6,228 nucleotides of DNA from a bacterium (GCA_018903015.1 JAHIPR010000048.1:1-6228), one strand, 5' to 3'; shown: positions 1 through 5,944, counted from the stretch's first letter. Made by a program: numbers and translations. The notes: generated by a model from the sequence alone, not told the origin.

Positions 1-504
1 AACCACAAGTAATCCCATAAATACATAAGATAATACCAATAAAGCTTTAAGTTTATCCAGAAGCAGTGCAGTCACAATAATTCCTCCTATTGCCATTACC
101 CAGGCAAGCCCAAAAAGAGTCCATCCCCAGGCTCCTCTCATGAGCGTAAGGGTAACAGGCGTGTAGCTCCCTGCAATAAGAAGATAGATTGCTGAATGGT
201 CCAAAATTCTGAAAATATTTTTTATCCTTGGGTTTACAAAACTATGGTAAAAGGTGGAAGATAGATAAAGCAAAATCAGTGTAGTTCCATATATACTGAA
301 ACTTACTATTCTCCAGGCATCACCGCGCCTGCTGGCAAGAACTGCTAAAATTACCAGGGCAGCAATGCTTAAAGCTGCTCCGACACCGTGAGTAATGCTG
401 TTGGCAATTTCCTCACCCAAGGTCTGAGTTTTAAGTGAATGAGTTTGTGTTTTTAAAACATTTCTCTCGTTTTCTAAATTTTTCATTTGATAATATTTAC
501 CCAT
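1..504 (-). CDS. Hemolysin III / TrhA family (PAQR-like) integral membrane protein, C-terminus cut by window edge
   Basis: The minus-strand frame from 504 to 1 is open for 168 codons and runs off the left edge, so the C-terminal part is missing. The N-terminus carries the family signature GEEIANSITHGVGAALS (residues 30-46), then hydrophobic membrane segments. Residues S83-x3-H87 (SSTFYH) and D102-H103 (RILDHSAIYLL) match the conserved metal-site residues of the hemolysin III/PAQR superfamily. The last conserved HxxxH of the family would lie outside the window. Members are seven-helix cytoplasmic-membrane proteins; the Bacillus member was named as a hemolysin, while E. coli TrhA (YqfA) affects membrane energetics, so a true haemolytic role should not be assumed. 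The start is uncertain: ATG at 504 has only a weak upstream GAG, and the second Met (codon 7, position 486) has a purine run (AGAGATGGG) some 13 nt upstream. It is divergent from the next gene. Confidence 0.9.
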   Translation of the reverse strand, partial: MGKYYQMKNLENERNVLKTQTHSLKTQTLGEEIANSITHGVGAALSIAALVILAVLASRRGDAWRIVSFSIYGTTLILLYLSSTFYHSFVNPRIKNIFRILDHSAIYLLIAGSYTPVTLTLMRGAWGWTLFGLAWVMAIGGIIVTALLLDKLKALLVLSYVFMGLLVV

Positions 505-565
505 CTCTATTTTATAGTTAATCAGTTGATAAAAACTTTTTAATAGATTGTATCTATGTTAGAAT

Positions 566-579
566 TATGACATGTCATA
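566..579. promoter_or_regulatory. Perfect 14-bp palindrome in divergent intergenic region, candidate operator
   Basis: TATGACATGTCATA reads identically on both strands. Just outside, AATTA and TAATT continue the symmetry with a one-base offset. It lies between two divergent genes, about 62 bp upstream of the minus-strand hemolysin III start and about 160 bp upstream of the plus-strand DUF456 gene, where a dimeric repressor could act on either. On the minus strand a -10-like TACAAT (552-547) lies just downstream of the palindrome, but its -35 is poor. No regulator gene is visible in the window. The operator role is inferred only from symmetry and position. Confidence 0.3.
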
Positions 580-640
580 TAATTAAATAATACTATCAAG
601 TTAATAATACATCAAGATTTTGTTTTAATTTTTTTCAATG

Positions 641-699
641 TCGGTTGAGCAGCTGTATACCGAGGGCGACTATTTTTTCGAATACGTAAAAAATATGAT
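641..699 (+). promoter_or_regulatory. Leader of the DUF456 gene: short inverted repeat and a -10-like box
   Basis: TCGGT (641-645) and ACCGA (659-663) are inverted around the small palindrome CAGCTG, an isolated GC-rich patch in very AT-rich DNA. Further down, TATGAT (694-699) resembles a sigma-70 -10 box. The sequence 16-18 bp upstream of it (TATTTT region) is a poor -35. Transcription of the DUF456 gene probably starts in this area, but the exact promoter cannot be fixed by eye. Confidence 0.25.
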
Positions 700-742
700 A
701 AACTAAGGGGAAAAGAAAAAAAAGAAGGAAATGCTGATTGTG

Positions 743-1228
743 ATGGAATTTGTTTTAATTTTATTAGGAATAATTTGTATTATTATAGGAATAATTGGCT
801 GTATTTTTCCCGCAATTCCCGGACCTCCCCTTAGTTATGCTGCCCTTATATTGCTCCAACTTGCCAAAGAAGAACCTGTTTTTAGTAAAAGTTTCTTAAT
901 CAGGTTTGCTGTCTTAACTGTTATAGTCTCTTTGATGGATTATTTTCTCCCTCTCCTGGGAGCGAAATTATACGGCACTAGCAAATATGGAATCTGGGGA
1001 GCAATAATAGGGATGATAGCCGGCATCATCTTCTTTCCTCCTTTCGGAATGATATTAGGCGTATTTATTGGTGCAATTGTGGGAGAGCTTATCGCCGGCA
1101 AAGAAAACTCAATGGCCCTAAAAGCTGGCATGGCCACTTTTATTGGAAGTATTATAGCACTTTTTATCAGACTGTCTTTGTCCTTAGTAATGGCTTTCTA
1201 TTTTTTTATCTACCTTTTTAAAGGTTAA
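743..1228 (+). CDS. DUF456 family small integral membrane protein
   Basis: This is a small, very hydrophobic protein of 161 residues if it starts at ATG 743. The first membrane helix is followed by the diagnostic PGPPLSY motif. The middle part LLGAKLYGTSKYGIWGAIIG and the glycine-rich stretch with FFPPFGMILG and GAIVGELIAGK are also typical of DUF456. There are about four to five predicted membrane segments, the last ending in an aromatic LVMAFYFFIYLF run. The family's function is unknown; the glycine-zipper pattern suggests tightly packed helices. Start choice: ATG at 731 is in frame, but the AAGGA at 725-729 ends one base before it, too close to serve it. The same site lies 13 nt before ATG 743 and 10 nt before GTG 740, and homologues typically begin M-E at this point, so 743 is preferred. 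The next firm gene starts 122 bp downstream, with no terminator between. Confidence 0.87.
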   Translation: MEFVLILLGIICIIIGIIGCIFPAIPGPPLSYAALILLQLAKEEPVFSKSFLIRFAVLTVIVSLMDYFLPLLGAKLYGTSKYGIWGAIIGMIAGIIFFPPFGMILGVFIGAIVGELIAGKENSMALKAGMATFIGSIIALFIRLSLSLVMAFYFFIYLFKG

Positions 1229-1230
1229 AA

Positions 1231-1326
1231 ATGAAGGAGAAAAAAGAAAATAAAATGTTTACTCTGGAAACTAACAAAGATTTAAAAAAATTTCTGAATA
1301 GATATCAAATTAATATTATAAAATGA
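1231..1326 (+). CDS. Possible micro-ORF encoding a 31-residue lysine-rich peptide (doubtful)
   Basis: An ATG two bases after the DUF456 stop opens a frame of 31 codons ending TGA at 1324-1326. The peptide starts MKEKKENKMF and ends NRYQINIIK. It is strongly basic, has no membrane segment and no cysteine. AAAGG (1220-1224) lies 6 nt before the ATG. A second in-frame Met at 1255 has AAGGAG (1234-1239) 15 nt upstream. It fills most of the gap before the BtrH-like gene. A frame this short arises easily by chance in AT-rich DNA, and I recognise no family. It could be a real small peptide, a translational coupler or noise. Confidence 0.2.
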   Translation: MKEKKENKMFTLETNKDLKKFLNRYQINIIK

Positions 1327-1350
1327 ATATAAAAGAGGAGGACGGAGAAA

Positions 1351-2325
1351 ATGATAATTAAAAACTTTAAACCATTCGAAGGTCAACATTGTGAAACAAC
1401 CGCAACAGGCAGTTTGCTTCTCCATCAAGGAATTAACTTATCCGAGCCCATGCTTTTTGGATTAGGCGAAGGATTGAACTTTATTATTTGGAATATGAAA
1501 ACAATGGATTTCCCTTTCATCGGGGGAAGAATAAGGACGGATTTATTGACTCAAAATATTACCAGACACCTCAACTTAAAATTGAATGTTTGGGAAACAT
1601 CTTCACTGAAAAAAGCCTGGGAAAATGTAAAAGAAAATATTGATTCGGAAATTCCCGTTGGAATAAAACTGGATTGTTATCATCTGGACTATTTTACTAA
1701 TAAATTTCACTTTGCCGGTCATTATGTGGCAATGTACGGATATGATGAAAATAACGCTTATCTGGCTGACACCATTCAACAAGGTGGATTGGTTAAAACC
1801 TCTTTAAAGAACCTTGAACTGGCTAGAAACGAAAAGGGACCTATGTCATCTAAAAATCTCTCTTATACCATTGAAGCCATCAATAAAAAATATGACTTAA
1901 AGAAAGAAATTATGGAGGCCATAGGCAATAATGCTAAAAATTATTTGAATCCCCCCATACAAAATATTAGCTATAAGGGTATCCTAAAAACCAGCAAAGA
2001 AATAATAAAATGGTTTAAGCGAAGTAAAGATGTTGAGGGGGATTTTAAAACAACTGCGATGTTAATGGAGAAAGCCGGTACCGGCGGCGCACTGTTTAGA
2101 AATCTTTACAGAGATTTCTTAAAAGAAAGTTACCAGATATTAAAAGTAAAAGAAATAAAGGAATCTTACGAGATGTTTGTCGATATTGCCCGGCTATGGA
2201 GAGCAGTTTCAAAATTGTTTATAAAAGCAGGAGATACGAAGGATATTGAATATATCTATAAAGCTTCTGAAATATTAGTAGAAATATCCGGTAAAGAGAA
2301 AAAAGTAATGAATATTTTGTTATAG
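1351..2325 (+). CDS. BtrH-like protein (BtrH N-terminal C39-like cysteine domain plus DUF4872 C-terminal domain)
   Basis: The 324-residue protein begins with the pattern of the butirosin biosynthesis protein H N-terminal domain: FEGQHCETTATGSLL with a candidate nucleophile C14, then GLGEGLNF (37-44). GHYVAMYGYD gives candidate catalytic H124 and AYLADT gives D140, so a Cys-His-Asp triad appears complete. The helical, lysine-rich second half (about 150-320) fits DUF4872, which usually follows this domain. Length matches the family. In butirosin synthesis BtrH transfers an acyl chain from an acyl carrier protein to an aminoglycoside. No carrier protein or sugar gene is seen here, so the substrate is unknown and only an acyltransferase or amidase-like activity on the C39-like fold can be inferred. 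AGAGGAGG (1334-1341) lies 9 nt before the ATG, a strong site that fixes the start. The stop overlaps the ribosome binding site of the following nuclease gene. No signal peptide, so cytoplasmic. Confidence 0.85.
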   Translation: MIIKNFKPFEGQHCETTATGSLLLHQGINLSEPMLFGLGEGLNFIIWNMKTMDFPFIGGRIRTDLLTQNITRHLNLKLNVWETSSLKKAWENVKENIDSEIPVGIKLDCYHLDYFTNKFHFAGHYVAMYGYDENNAYLADTIQQGGLVKTSLKNLELARNEKGPMSSKNLSYTIEAINKKYDLKKEIMEAIGNNAKNYLNPPIQNISYKGILKTSKEIIKWFKRSKDVEGDFKTTAMLMEKAGTGGALFRNLYRDFLKESYQILKVKEIKESYEMFVDIARLWRAVSKLFIKAGDTKDIEYIYKASEILVEISGKEKKVMNILL

Positions 2326-2335
2326 GAGAAATTCT

Positions 2336-3826
2336 ATGCCAGATGCACTCTCCGCAAACATGCTATATAATTTTGTCAAATGTCCCCACCGTTTAACCCT
2401 GGATCTTTTTGGAGATTATTCAAAACAGGACCCCATCAGCGCATTTGTTAAATTATTATGGGAAAAAGGTACTGATTTCGAAAAACAAGTAATAAAAGGT
2501 TTAGAAATACCGTTTTTAGATTTAAACTTCTACTCGGGAATTGAAAAAGAAAAACGAACCAGAGAAGCCATTAATAATGGCGTGGAATTAATATATAGCG
2601 GTCGAATAAGTGCAGGAAATCTAATCGGCGAACCTGACCTTTTAAGAAGAGATAGTGATGGATACATTAGTGGTGATATAAAAAGCGGTTCTGGCTTAGA
2701 GGGAGAAAATGATTTATCCGAAGGTAAACCAAAGCTCCACTATACAGTCCAGCTTGCTCTTTATACCGATATTTTAGAAAGGCTTGGTATATCGGCAGGC
2801 AGAAACCCCTTTATTTGGGATATCCATGAGCGAGAAATTGAGTATGATTTAAATTCCCCCCAAAGCACACGAAATCCAGAATCCTGGTGGAGTAAATATA
2901 AAAGCTGCCTGGAAGAAGTTAATAAAATAGCCAATCATGATTTAGAAACATTGCCTGCTTACTCAGGAATATGCAAATTATGCCACTGGAGAACCTATTG
3001 TCTTAAATGTCTAAGAAAAGCTAATGATTTAACCTTAATACCGGAACTAGGGCGTTCAAAAAGAGATGTTATGATTAACCATATAGGTTCTGTTGCTGAA
3101 TTAGCTCAAGCTGATCTGAACCAATTTCAAAAAGGGAAAAAGACTATTTTCCCAAGAGTAGGCAGAGATACGCTGGAAAAATTTCAAGAAAGAGCAATAC
3201 TTTTATCAAAAAGAGGTTCCAAACCCTATTTAAAAGCTCAAGTCACCTTGCCAAAAGCTCCCACTGAATTATTTTTCGACATTGAAACAGACCCGCTGAG
3301 AGATATCTGTTATCTGCATGGATTCTTAGAGCGTCGTAATCGAGATGCTAACACCGAGCGGTATATTCCTTTCTTCTCCGACCAACCAGATGAGCAAGAA
3401 GAAAAACTTGCCTTTAGTCAAGCTTGGGAATTTATTCAAAAATCAATACCCTGTGTAATTTATTATTATTCACCCTACGAAAGAACCCAATGGAGGAAAT
3501 TGCAAGAAAAATATCCGGAGGTAATGTCCGAAGACGATATAGTAAAAATGTTTAATCCCGAGTATGCAGTAGATCTCTACCATGATGTGGTAAAGAAAAA
3601 GACAGAATGGCCAGCCAATGATTATTCAATTAAAACTTTAGCTACCTATCTGGGATTTCGCTGGCGTGATGAAAGTCCGTCCGGTGCTGAATCTATCGAA
3701 TGGTATCATCGATGGATAGAAACCGGTGATGTAAACATAAAGAAAAGAATTCTCAAATACAATGAAGATGACTGTATCGCCACCCGTGTCTTATTAGATG
3801 GCATTTATTCGTTACCTTTACTCTGA
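2336..3826 (+). CDS. TM0106-family RecB/Cas4-like nuclease fused to an RNase H-like (DEDD) exonuclease domain
   Basis: This is a 496-residue two-domain nuclease. The N-terminal half has a PD-(D/E)XK core: E99-P-D101, D114-x-K116 in GDIKSG, and Q139xxxY143. It has a Cas4/AddB-like cysteine set, C16 (KCPH) with C213-x2-C216-x5-C222, probably binding a [4Fe-4S] cluster; C225 is an extra cysteine. A central segment (about 235-300) looks like a helix-hairpin-helix linker. The C-terminal half is an RNase_H_2/YprB-type domain: FDIET with D315 and E317, YSPYERT with E382 in the middle motif, AVDLYHDV with D413, SIKTLA, and YNEDDC with D479. The stretch SGAESIEWYHRW..ETGD is a hallmark of the family. 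The role is probably DNA or RNA end processing, but the family is biochemically uncharacterised as far as I know. AGGAGA (2324-2329), overlapping the upstream stop, lies 6 nt before the ATG, so it is co-translated with the BtrH-like gene. No terminator follows directly. Confidence 0.92.
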   Translation: MPDALSANMLYNFVKCPHRLTLDLFGDYSKQDPISAFVKLLWEKGTDFEKQVIKGLEIPFLDLNFYSGIEKEKRTREAINNGVELIYSGRISAGNLIGEPDLLRRDSDGYISGDIKSGSGLEGENDLSEGKPKLHYTVQLALYTDILERLGISAGRNPFIWDIHEREIEYDLNSPQSTRNPESWWSKYKSCLEEVNKIANHDLETLPAYSGICKLCHWRTYCLKCLRKANDLTLIPELGRSKRDVMINHIGSVAELAQADLNQFQKGKKTIFPRVGRDTLEKFQERAILLSKRGSKPYLKAQVTLPKAPTELFFDIETDPLRDICYLHGFLERRNRDANTERYIPFFSDQPDEQEEKLAFSQAWEFIQKSIPCVIYYYSPYERTQWRKLQEKYPEVMSEDDIVKMFNPEYAVDLYHDVVKKKTEWPANDYSIKTLATYLGFRWRDESPSGAESIEWYHRWIETGDVNIKKRILKYNEDDCIATRVLLDGIYSLPLL

Positions 3827-3925
3827 TCTTGTTGATTAATAATCTGTAAAAACGACCAATAATAAAATGTATCAAAATCCCTTTCATTTACTTTTACGCT
3901 CCCATAATCTTTCATATAAAAGAAA

Positions 3926-4073
3926 AAAAGGACAGGTGTACCGGCTCAATAATTCAGTAACTTTTTCCAGCTTTCAATATACATTTTTAGTTTCATTTAT
4001 CATACAAAAGTTGCGAAACCCGTCCTGTCCGGGAGCCAGGCAACTACTAGCCCTTTGTCCTTTTGCCGAAGGG
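3926..4073 (+). ncRNA. Candidate structured RNA or riboswitch-like element (unrecognised)
   Basis: Several complementary segments are visible. Outer helix AAAAGGAC (3926-3933) pairs with GTCCTTTT (4057-4064). Inside it, GGCTC (3943-3947) pairs with GAGCC (4033-4037), and GTAACTTTT (3957-3965) pairs with AAAAGTTGC (4006-4014) with one G-U. A small hairpin CCCG/CGGG (4019-4022 with 4030-4033) shares one base with the second helix. A competing helix GGACAGG (3930-3936) with CCTGTCC (4024-4030) would give an H-type pseudoknot and exclude the outer helix. The GC-rich 3' part stands out from its AT-rich surroundings. Mutually exclusive folds followed by a terminator-like hairpin are what a riboswitch or attenuator would look like. 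I matched it to no known class: it lacks the signature strings of cobalamin, SAM-I, c-di-GMP, TPP and glycine elements. Orientation is assumed from the U-rich end and downstream plus-strand gene. Pairing was done by eye. Confidence 0.35.
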
Positions 4074-4080
4074 TTTTATT
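4051..4080 (+). terminator. Weak rho-independent terminator-like hairpin
   Basis: CCCTTT (4051-4056) can pair with GAAGGG (4068-4073, one U-G) around an 11-nt loop, followed by TTTTATT. The stem is short for a solo terminator. It shares bases 4057-4064 in its loop with the outer helix of the candidate structured RNA, so formation of one may disfavour the other. It could also simply end the nuclease operon transcript, about 225 bp after its stop codon. Confidence 0.35.
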
Positions 4081-4152
4081 ATTTGAAAAAGAAGGATTTT
4101 GAAGATATATGTAGTATATATATAAATATAAGCACAATATTTATAATTTAGA

Positions 4153-4193
4153 AATGAATCTCCCCTGCAGTAGAACTGCGGGGGAGATTCATT
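4153..4193. repeat. Strong inverted repeat, 18-19 bp stem with 3-5 nt loop (probable terminator hairpin)
   Basis: AATGAATCTCCCC..TGCAG (4153-4170) pairs with CTGC..GGGGAGATTCATT (4176-4193) around TAGAA, with a single U-G wobble at 4166/4180. The stem is GC-rich in its upper half. Neither side has a proper T-tract: ATTAAAGG follows on the plus strand and TTCTAAATT on the minus strand. It may act as a transcription stop or mRNA-stabilising hairpin between the nuclease operon and the DUF3795 gene, or be a copy of a dispersed palindromic element. Only one copy is present in this window. Confidence 0.7.
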
Positions 4194-4297
4194 AAAGGGT
4201 AGAAAATGAAAAGAGAAAAGGATTATTTAAAAAAATCTCATCAACATCGGGTTTCACAGGTTTTACGAAATGTTTATATCAGAAAGGAGAAAAATAA

Positions 4298-4744
4298 ATG
4301 GAATACAAAGATATATTAGAGATTCTTGCGCCCTGTGGGCTTAATTGCCGTAAATGTTTTGCTTTTTCTGAGGGTAAAATAAGCACGCTCAGTAAAAAGT
4401 TACAAGAGTTACTGGGGGCTTTTGATGGATATGCTGAGAAGTTTTCATTATTTCTTCCCGTATTTAAAAACTACCCTTCTTTTAAAGAATTACTTGCTTA
4501 TTTTGCCCAGTCAGATTGTAAAGGATGTCGGAGTGGCACTTGCAAATATCCTAACTGTGGAATTATTACTTGTTATCAAAAGAAGGGTGTTGACTTTTGT
4601 TTTCAATGCGACGAATTTCCTTGCGAGAAAACTAACTTTGATTCTGCCCTTAAATATAGATGGATTCAGATGAATAATCAGATGAAGGAGATGGGGATTG
4701 AATCTTATTTTCAAGAGACTGCAGACTTACCTCGATACAGGTAA
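4298..4744 (+). CDS. DUF3795 cysteine-rich protein
   Basis: This is a 148-residue soluble protein with eleven cysteines in the arrangement of DUF3795: APCGLNCRKC at the start (C13, C17, C20), then C74-x2-C77, C82, C87, C92, and C101-x2-C104 with FPCEK at C109. It ends in the family's typical PRYR. The layout implies binding of zinc or an Fe-S cluster, but the function is unknown. The length fits the family, so it is complete. AAGGAGA (4284-4290) lies 7 nt before the ATG and fixes the start. The strong hairpin at 4153-4193 separates it from the nuclease operon, so it probably has its own transcript or depends on read-through. The QueG-like Fe-S protein follows 177 bp later on the same strand. 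Confidence 0.87.
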   Translation: MEYKDILEILAPCGLNCRKCFAFSEGKISTLSKKLQELLGAFDGYAEKFSLFLPVFKNYPSFKELLAYFAQSDCKGCRSGTCKYPNCGIITCYQKKGVDFCFQCDEFPCEKTNFDSALKYRWIQMNNQMKEMGIESYFQETADLPRYR

Positions 4745-4761
4745 GGCGGAGAAGTAGGTTT

Positions 4762-4884
4762 ATGTATAATGATCCGGGATCTTAATCAGATATTCTTGCC
4801 GAGTATTATTCGACTGATTTCCGTTTTAGGGAATGCACCGTTCTTGTGGAAAAAGGCTTAGGTTATGTGGGCGATGTTTTCTGA
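4762..4884 (+). pseudogene. Possible short gene remnant with an internal stop (doubtful)
   Basis: From ATG 4762 the frame reads MYNDPGS, a TAA at 4783-4785, then 32 codons beginning SDILAEYYSTDFRFREC to a TGA at 4882-4884. A GGAG (4748-4751) and a TAGG lie a short way upstream of the ATG. The second part has a protein-like composition (charged and aromatic residues, GLGYVGDVF), unlike the surrounding AT-rich spacer. That suggests a decayed fragment of a gene rather than random DNA. I recognise no family. A chance open stretch of this size is quite possible. Confidence 0.2.
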
Positions 4885-4921
4885 ATCGGCTAAAAAAATT
4901 TAACATTGGGAGGTTATAAAT

Positions 4922-5866
4922 TTGGATAAAGTAATTAAAGAATTAGATCAGTATTTAGCAAATACTAATTTTAAGAGTTCTATTGTTTCTATTCAACATT
5001 TGCCTGATTTACAGTGGGACTTAGAAAACCTTCTCGAACAAGGAATCTTAAGTAGAGATTTTTACGATGAAATAATATCGCGTTATAATTTATATTTTAA
5101 TTTTGAACCTCCTACCGATTTTCCCATGGCTAAATCGATAATTATTGCTGCCGCATTACAACCTAAAGTCAGTGTAAAATTCAAATTAGCTGACAAAGCA
5201 TATTGTGTCATTATTCCGCCTACCTATTTAAACAATACAGATAAAGAAGCTTCAAATATCCTATCCCTCTATTTAGGAAAATACGGTTACAAAGTATATA
5301 CTGCGAAACTTCCAGTAAAACTTCTTGCAGTCCACAGTGGACTGGCAAGTTATGGAAGAAATAATCTTGCGTATATAGACGGTTGGGGAAGTTTTTTTAG
5401 ATTGAAGGCTTTTTTTTCTGATATCCCATGTATAGAGGATAATTGGCGGGAAGTTAGAATGATGGAGTGCTGTAATAAATGTACAGCTTGTATAAATAAG
5501 TGTCCGACCGGTGTAATCCGTCAGGATAGATTTCTAATAAGTGCGGAAAAATGTTTGACTTTCTTCAACGAAAAATCAGACAATTTTCCAGAATGGGTTA
5601 ACCCGGCATGGCATAATTGTCTCATAGGTTGCATGAGATGCCAGGATGTTTGCCCAATTAATAAAGATTATACTAAATATATTGTTCCAGGAAGAGAATT
5701 TTTAGAAGAAGAAACTCTGGTGATACTTAAAGGGGTTTCAAAAGATAAACTTTCTCTTGAAACAATTGAAAAGTTAAAAAAGCTTTGCCTGTTAGATGAC
5801 TATAATATGCTTCAAAGAAATTTAGAAGTGTTAATAAGAAAAAATGGGGTTAGGTCGATAATGTAA
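4922..5866 (+). CDS. QueG-like protein with double [4Fe-4S] cluster domain
   Basis: This is a 314-residue protein starting with TTG at 4922. GGGAGG (4908-4913) lies 8 nt upstream, and no ATG nearby is better placed. Two ferredoxin-like cysteine sets are clear: C184-x2-C187-x2-C190-x3-C194-P and C233-x3-C237-x2-C240-x3-C244-P, as in the double-cluster domain of epoxyqueuosine reductase and reductive dehalogenase relatives. Just before them, SGLASYGRNNLAYIDGWGS (139-157) parallels the GLGWIGKN region of QueG. In QueG the catalytic Asp lies in a D-x-x-P-V/L-x-E-R motif; here the aligned stretch is AKLPVKLLA with Ala at 128, so true epoxyqueuosine reductase activity is doubtful. The C-terminal HEAT-like part of QueG is largely absent or reduced. 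It is probably an electron-transfer or corrinoid/metal-handling redox protein of an anaerobe. No signal peptide, so cytoplasmic. Confidence 0.83.
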   Translation: MDKVIKELDQYLANTNFKSSIVSIQHLPDLQWDLENLLEQGILSRDFYDEIISRYNLYFNFEPPTDFPMAKSIIIAAALQPKVSVKFKLADKAYCVIIPPTYLNNTDKEASNILSLYLGKYGYKVYTAKLPVKLLAVHSGLASYGRNNLAYIDGWGSFFRLKAFFSDIPCIEDNWREVRMMECCNKCTACINKCPTGVIRQDRFLISAEKCLTFFNEKSDNFPEWVNPAWHNCLIGCMRCQDVCPINKDYTKYIVPGREFLEEETLVILKGVSKDKLSLETIEKLKKLCLLDDYNMLQRNLEVLIRKNGVRSIM

Positions 5867-5909
5867 AATTTTAGTAGGGGGGTTTGAATAAATAGGGGAG
5901 GGTCAAGTC

Positions 5910-5938
5910 TTGCAATATAACGAAGGATATTCTATATT
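5910..5938 (+). promoter_or_regulatory. Near-consensus sigma-70 promoter of the transposase, apparently leaderless
   Basis: TTGCAA (5910-5915) and TATATT (5933-5938) are separated by exactly 17 bp. Transcription would start around 5944-5946, which coincides with the ATG at 5945. The only SD-like string, GAAGGA (5922-5927), lies inside the promoter spacer and 17 nt from the ATG, so it could not be in the mRNA. This is the clearest promoter in the window. Confidence 0.6.
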
Positions 5939-5944
5939 GGCCAC

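Larger units (their letters stand above)
3827..4297. other. 471-bp intergenic region with no convincing gene
   Basis: Most of this gap is AT-rich and shows no coding signal. The exceptions are a GC-enriched block with nested and competing complementary segments (3926-4073), a terminator-like end (4051-4080) and a strong hairpin (4153-4193), each listed separately. The stretch 4081-4152 is A/T tracts only. The 97 bp after the hairpin lead to the DUF3795 gene and hold only its ribosome binding site. I see no clear -35/-10 pair in the gap. Confidence 0.6.

Noticed and set aside
940..1137. 65-codon minus-strand frame
   Set aside because: It is antisense to the clear DUF456 gene. Its repetitive Pro/Ile-rich product is what the opposite strand of glycine- and isoleucine-rich membrane helices gives.
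2336..3826. CRISPR-Cas locus suggested by the Cas4-like domain
   Set aside because: There are no regularly spaced repeats and no other cas gene in the window, and the fusion to an RNase H-like domain marks the TM0106 family rather than CRISPR Cas4.
1351..3826. Butirosin-type antibiotic biosynthesis cluster
   Set aside because: Only the BtrH-like gene is present; no carrier protein, ligase, aminotransferase or glycosyltransferase is encoded in the window.
3926..4073. T-box, HDV-like ribozyme or known riboswitch identity for the structured region
   Set aside because: GGTGTACCG only loosely recalls the T-box string and lacks its stems. The pseudoknot order is partly HDV-like, but the expected P4 and catalytic-C region are not in place. 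GCCGAAGG recalls glycine elements, but the rest does not fit.
3867..4151. Open frame of 94 codons on the plus strand after the nuclease gene
   Set aside because: It has no ribosome binding site and an unconvincing composition, resembles no family, and lies across the candidate structured RNA and its inverted segments.
4206..4319. 37-codon plus-strand frame running into the DUF3795 gene
   Set aside because: It has AAAGGG 6 nt upstream, but it overlaps the DUF3795 start by 22 bp in another frame, is short, and its product resembles nothing known. It is most likely chance.
4422..4714. Frames on both strands inside the DUF3795 gene (4422-4673 plus, 4511-4714 minus)
   Set aside because: Both are overlapped by a recognisable cysteine-rich family member with a good ribosome binding site; they are shadows.
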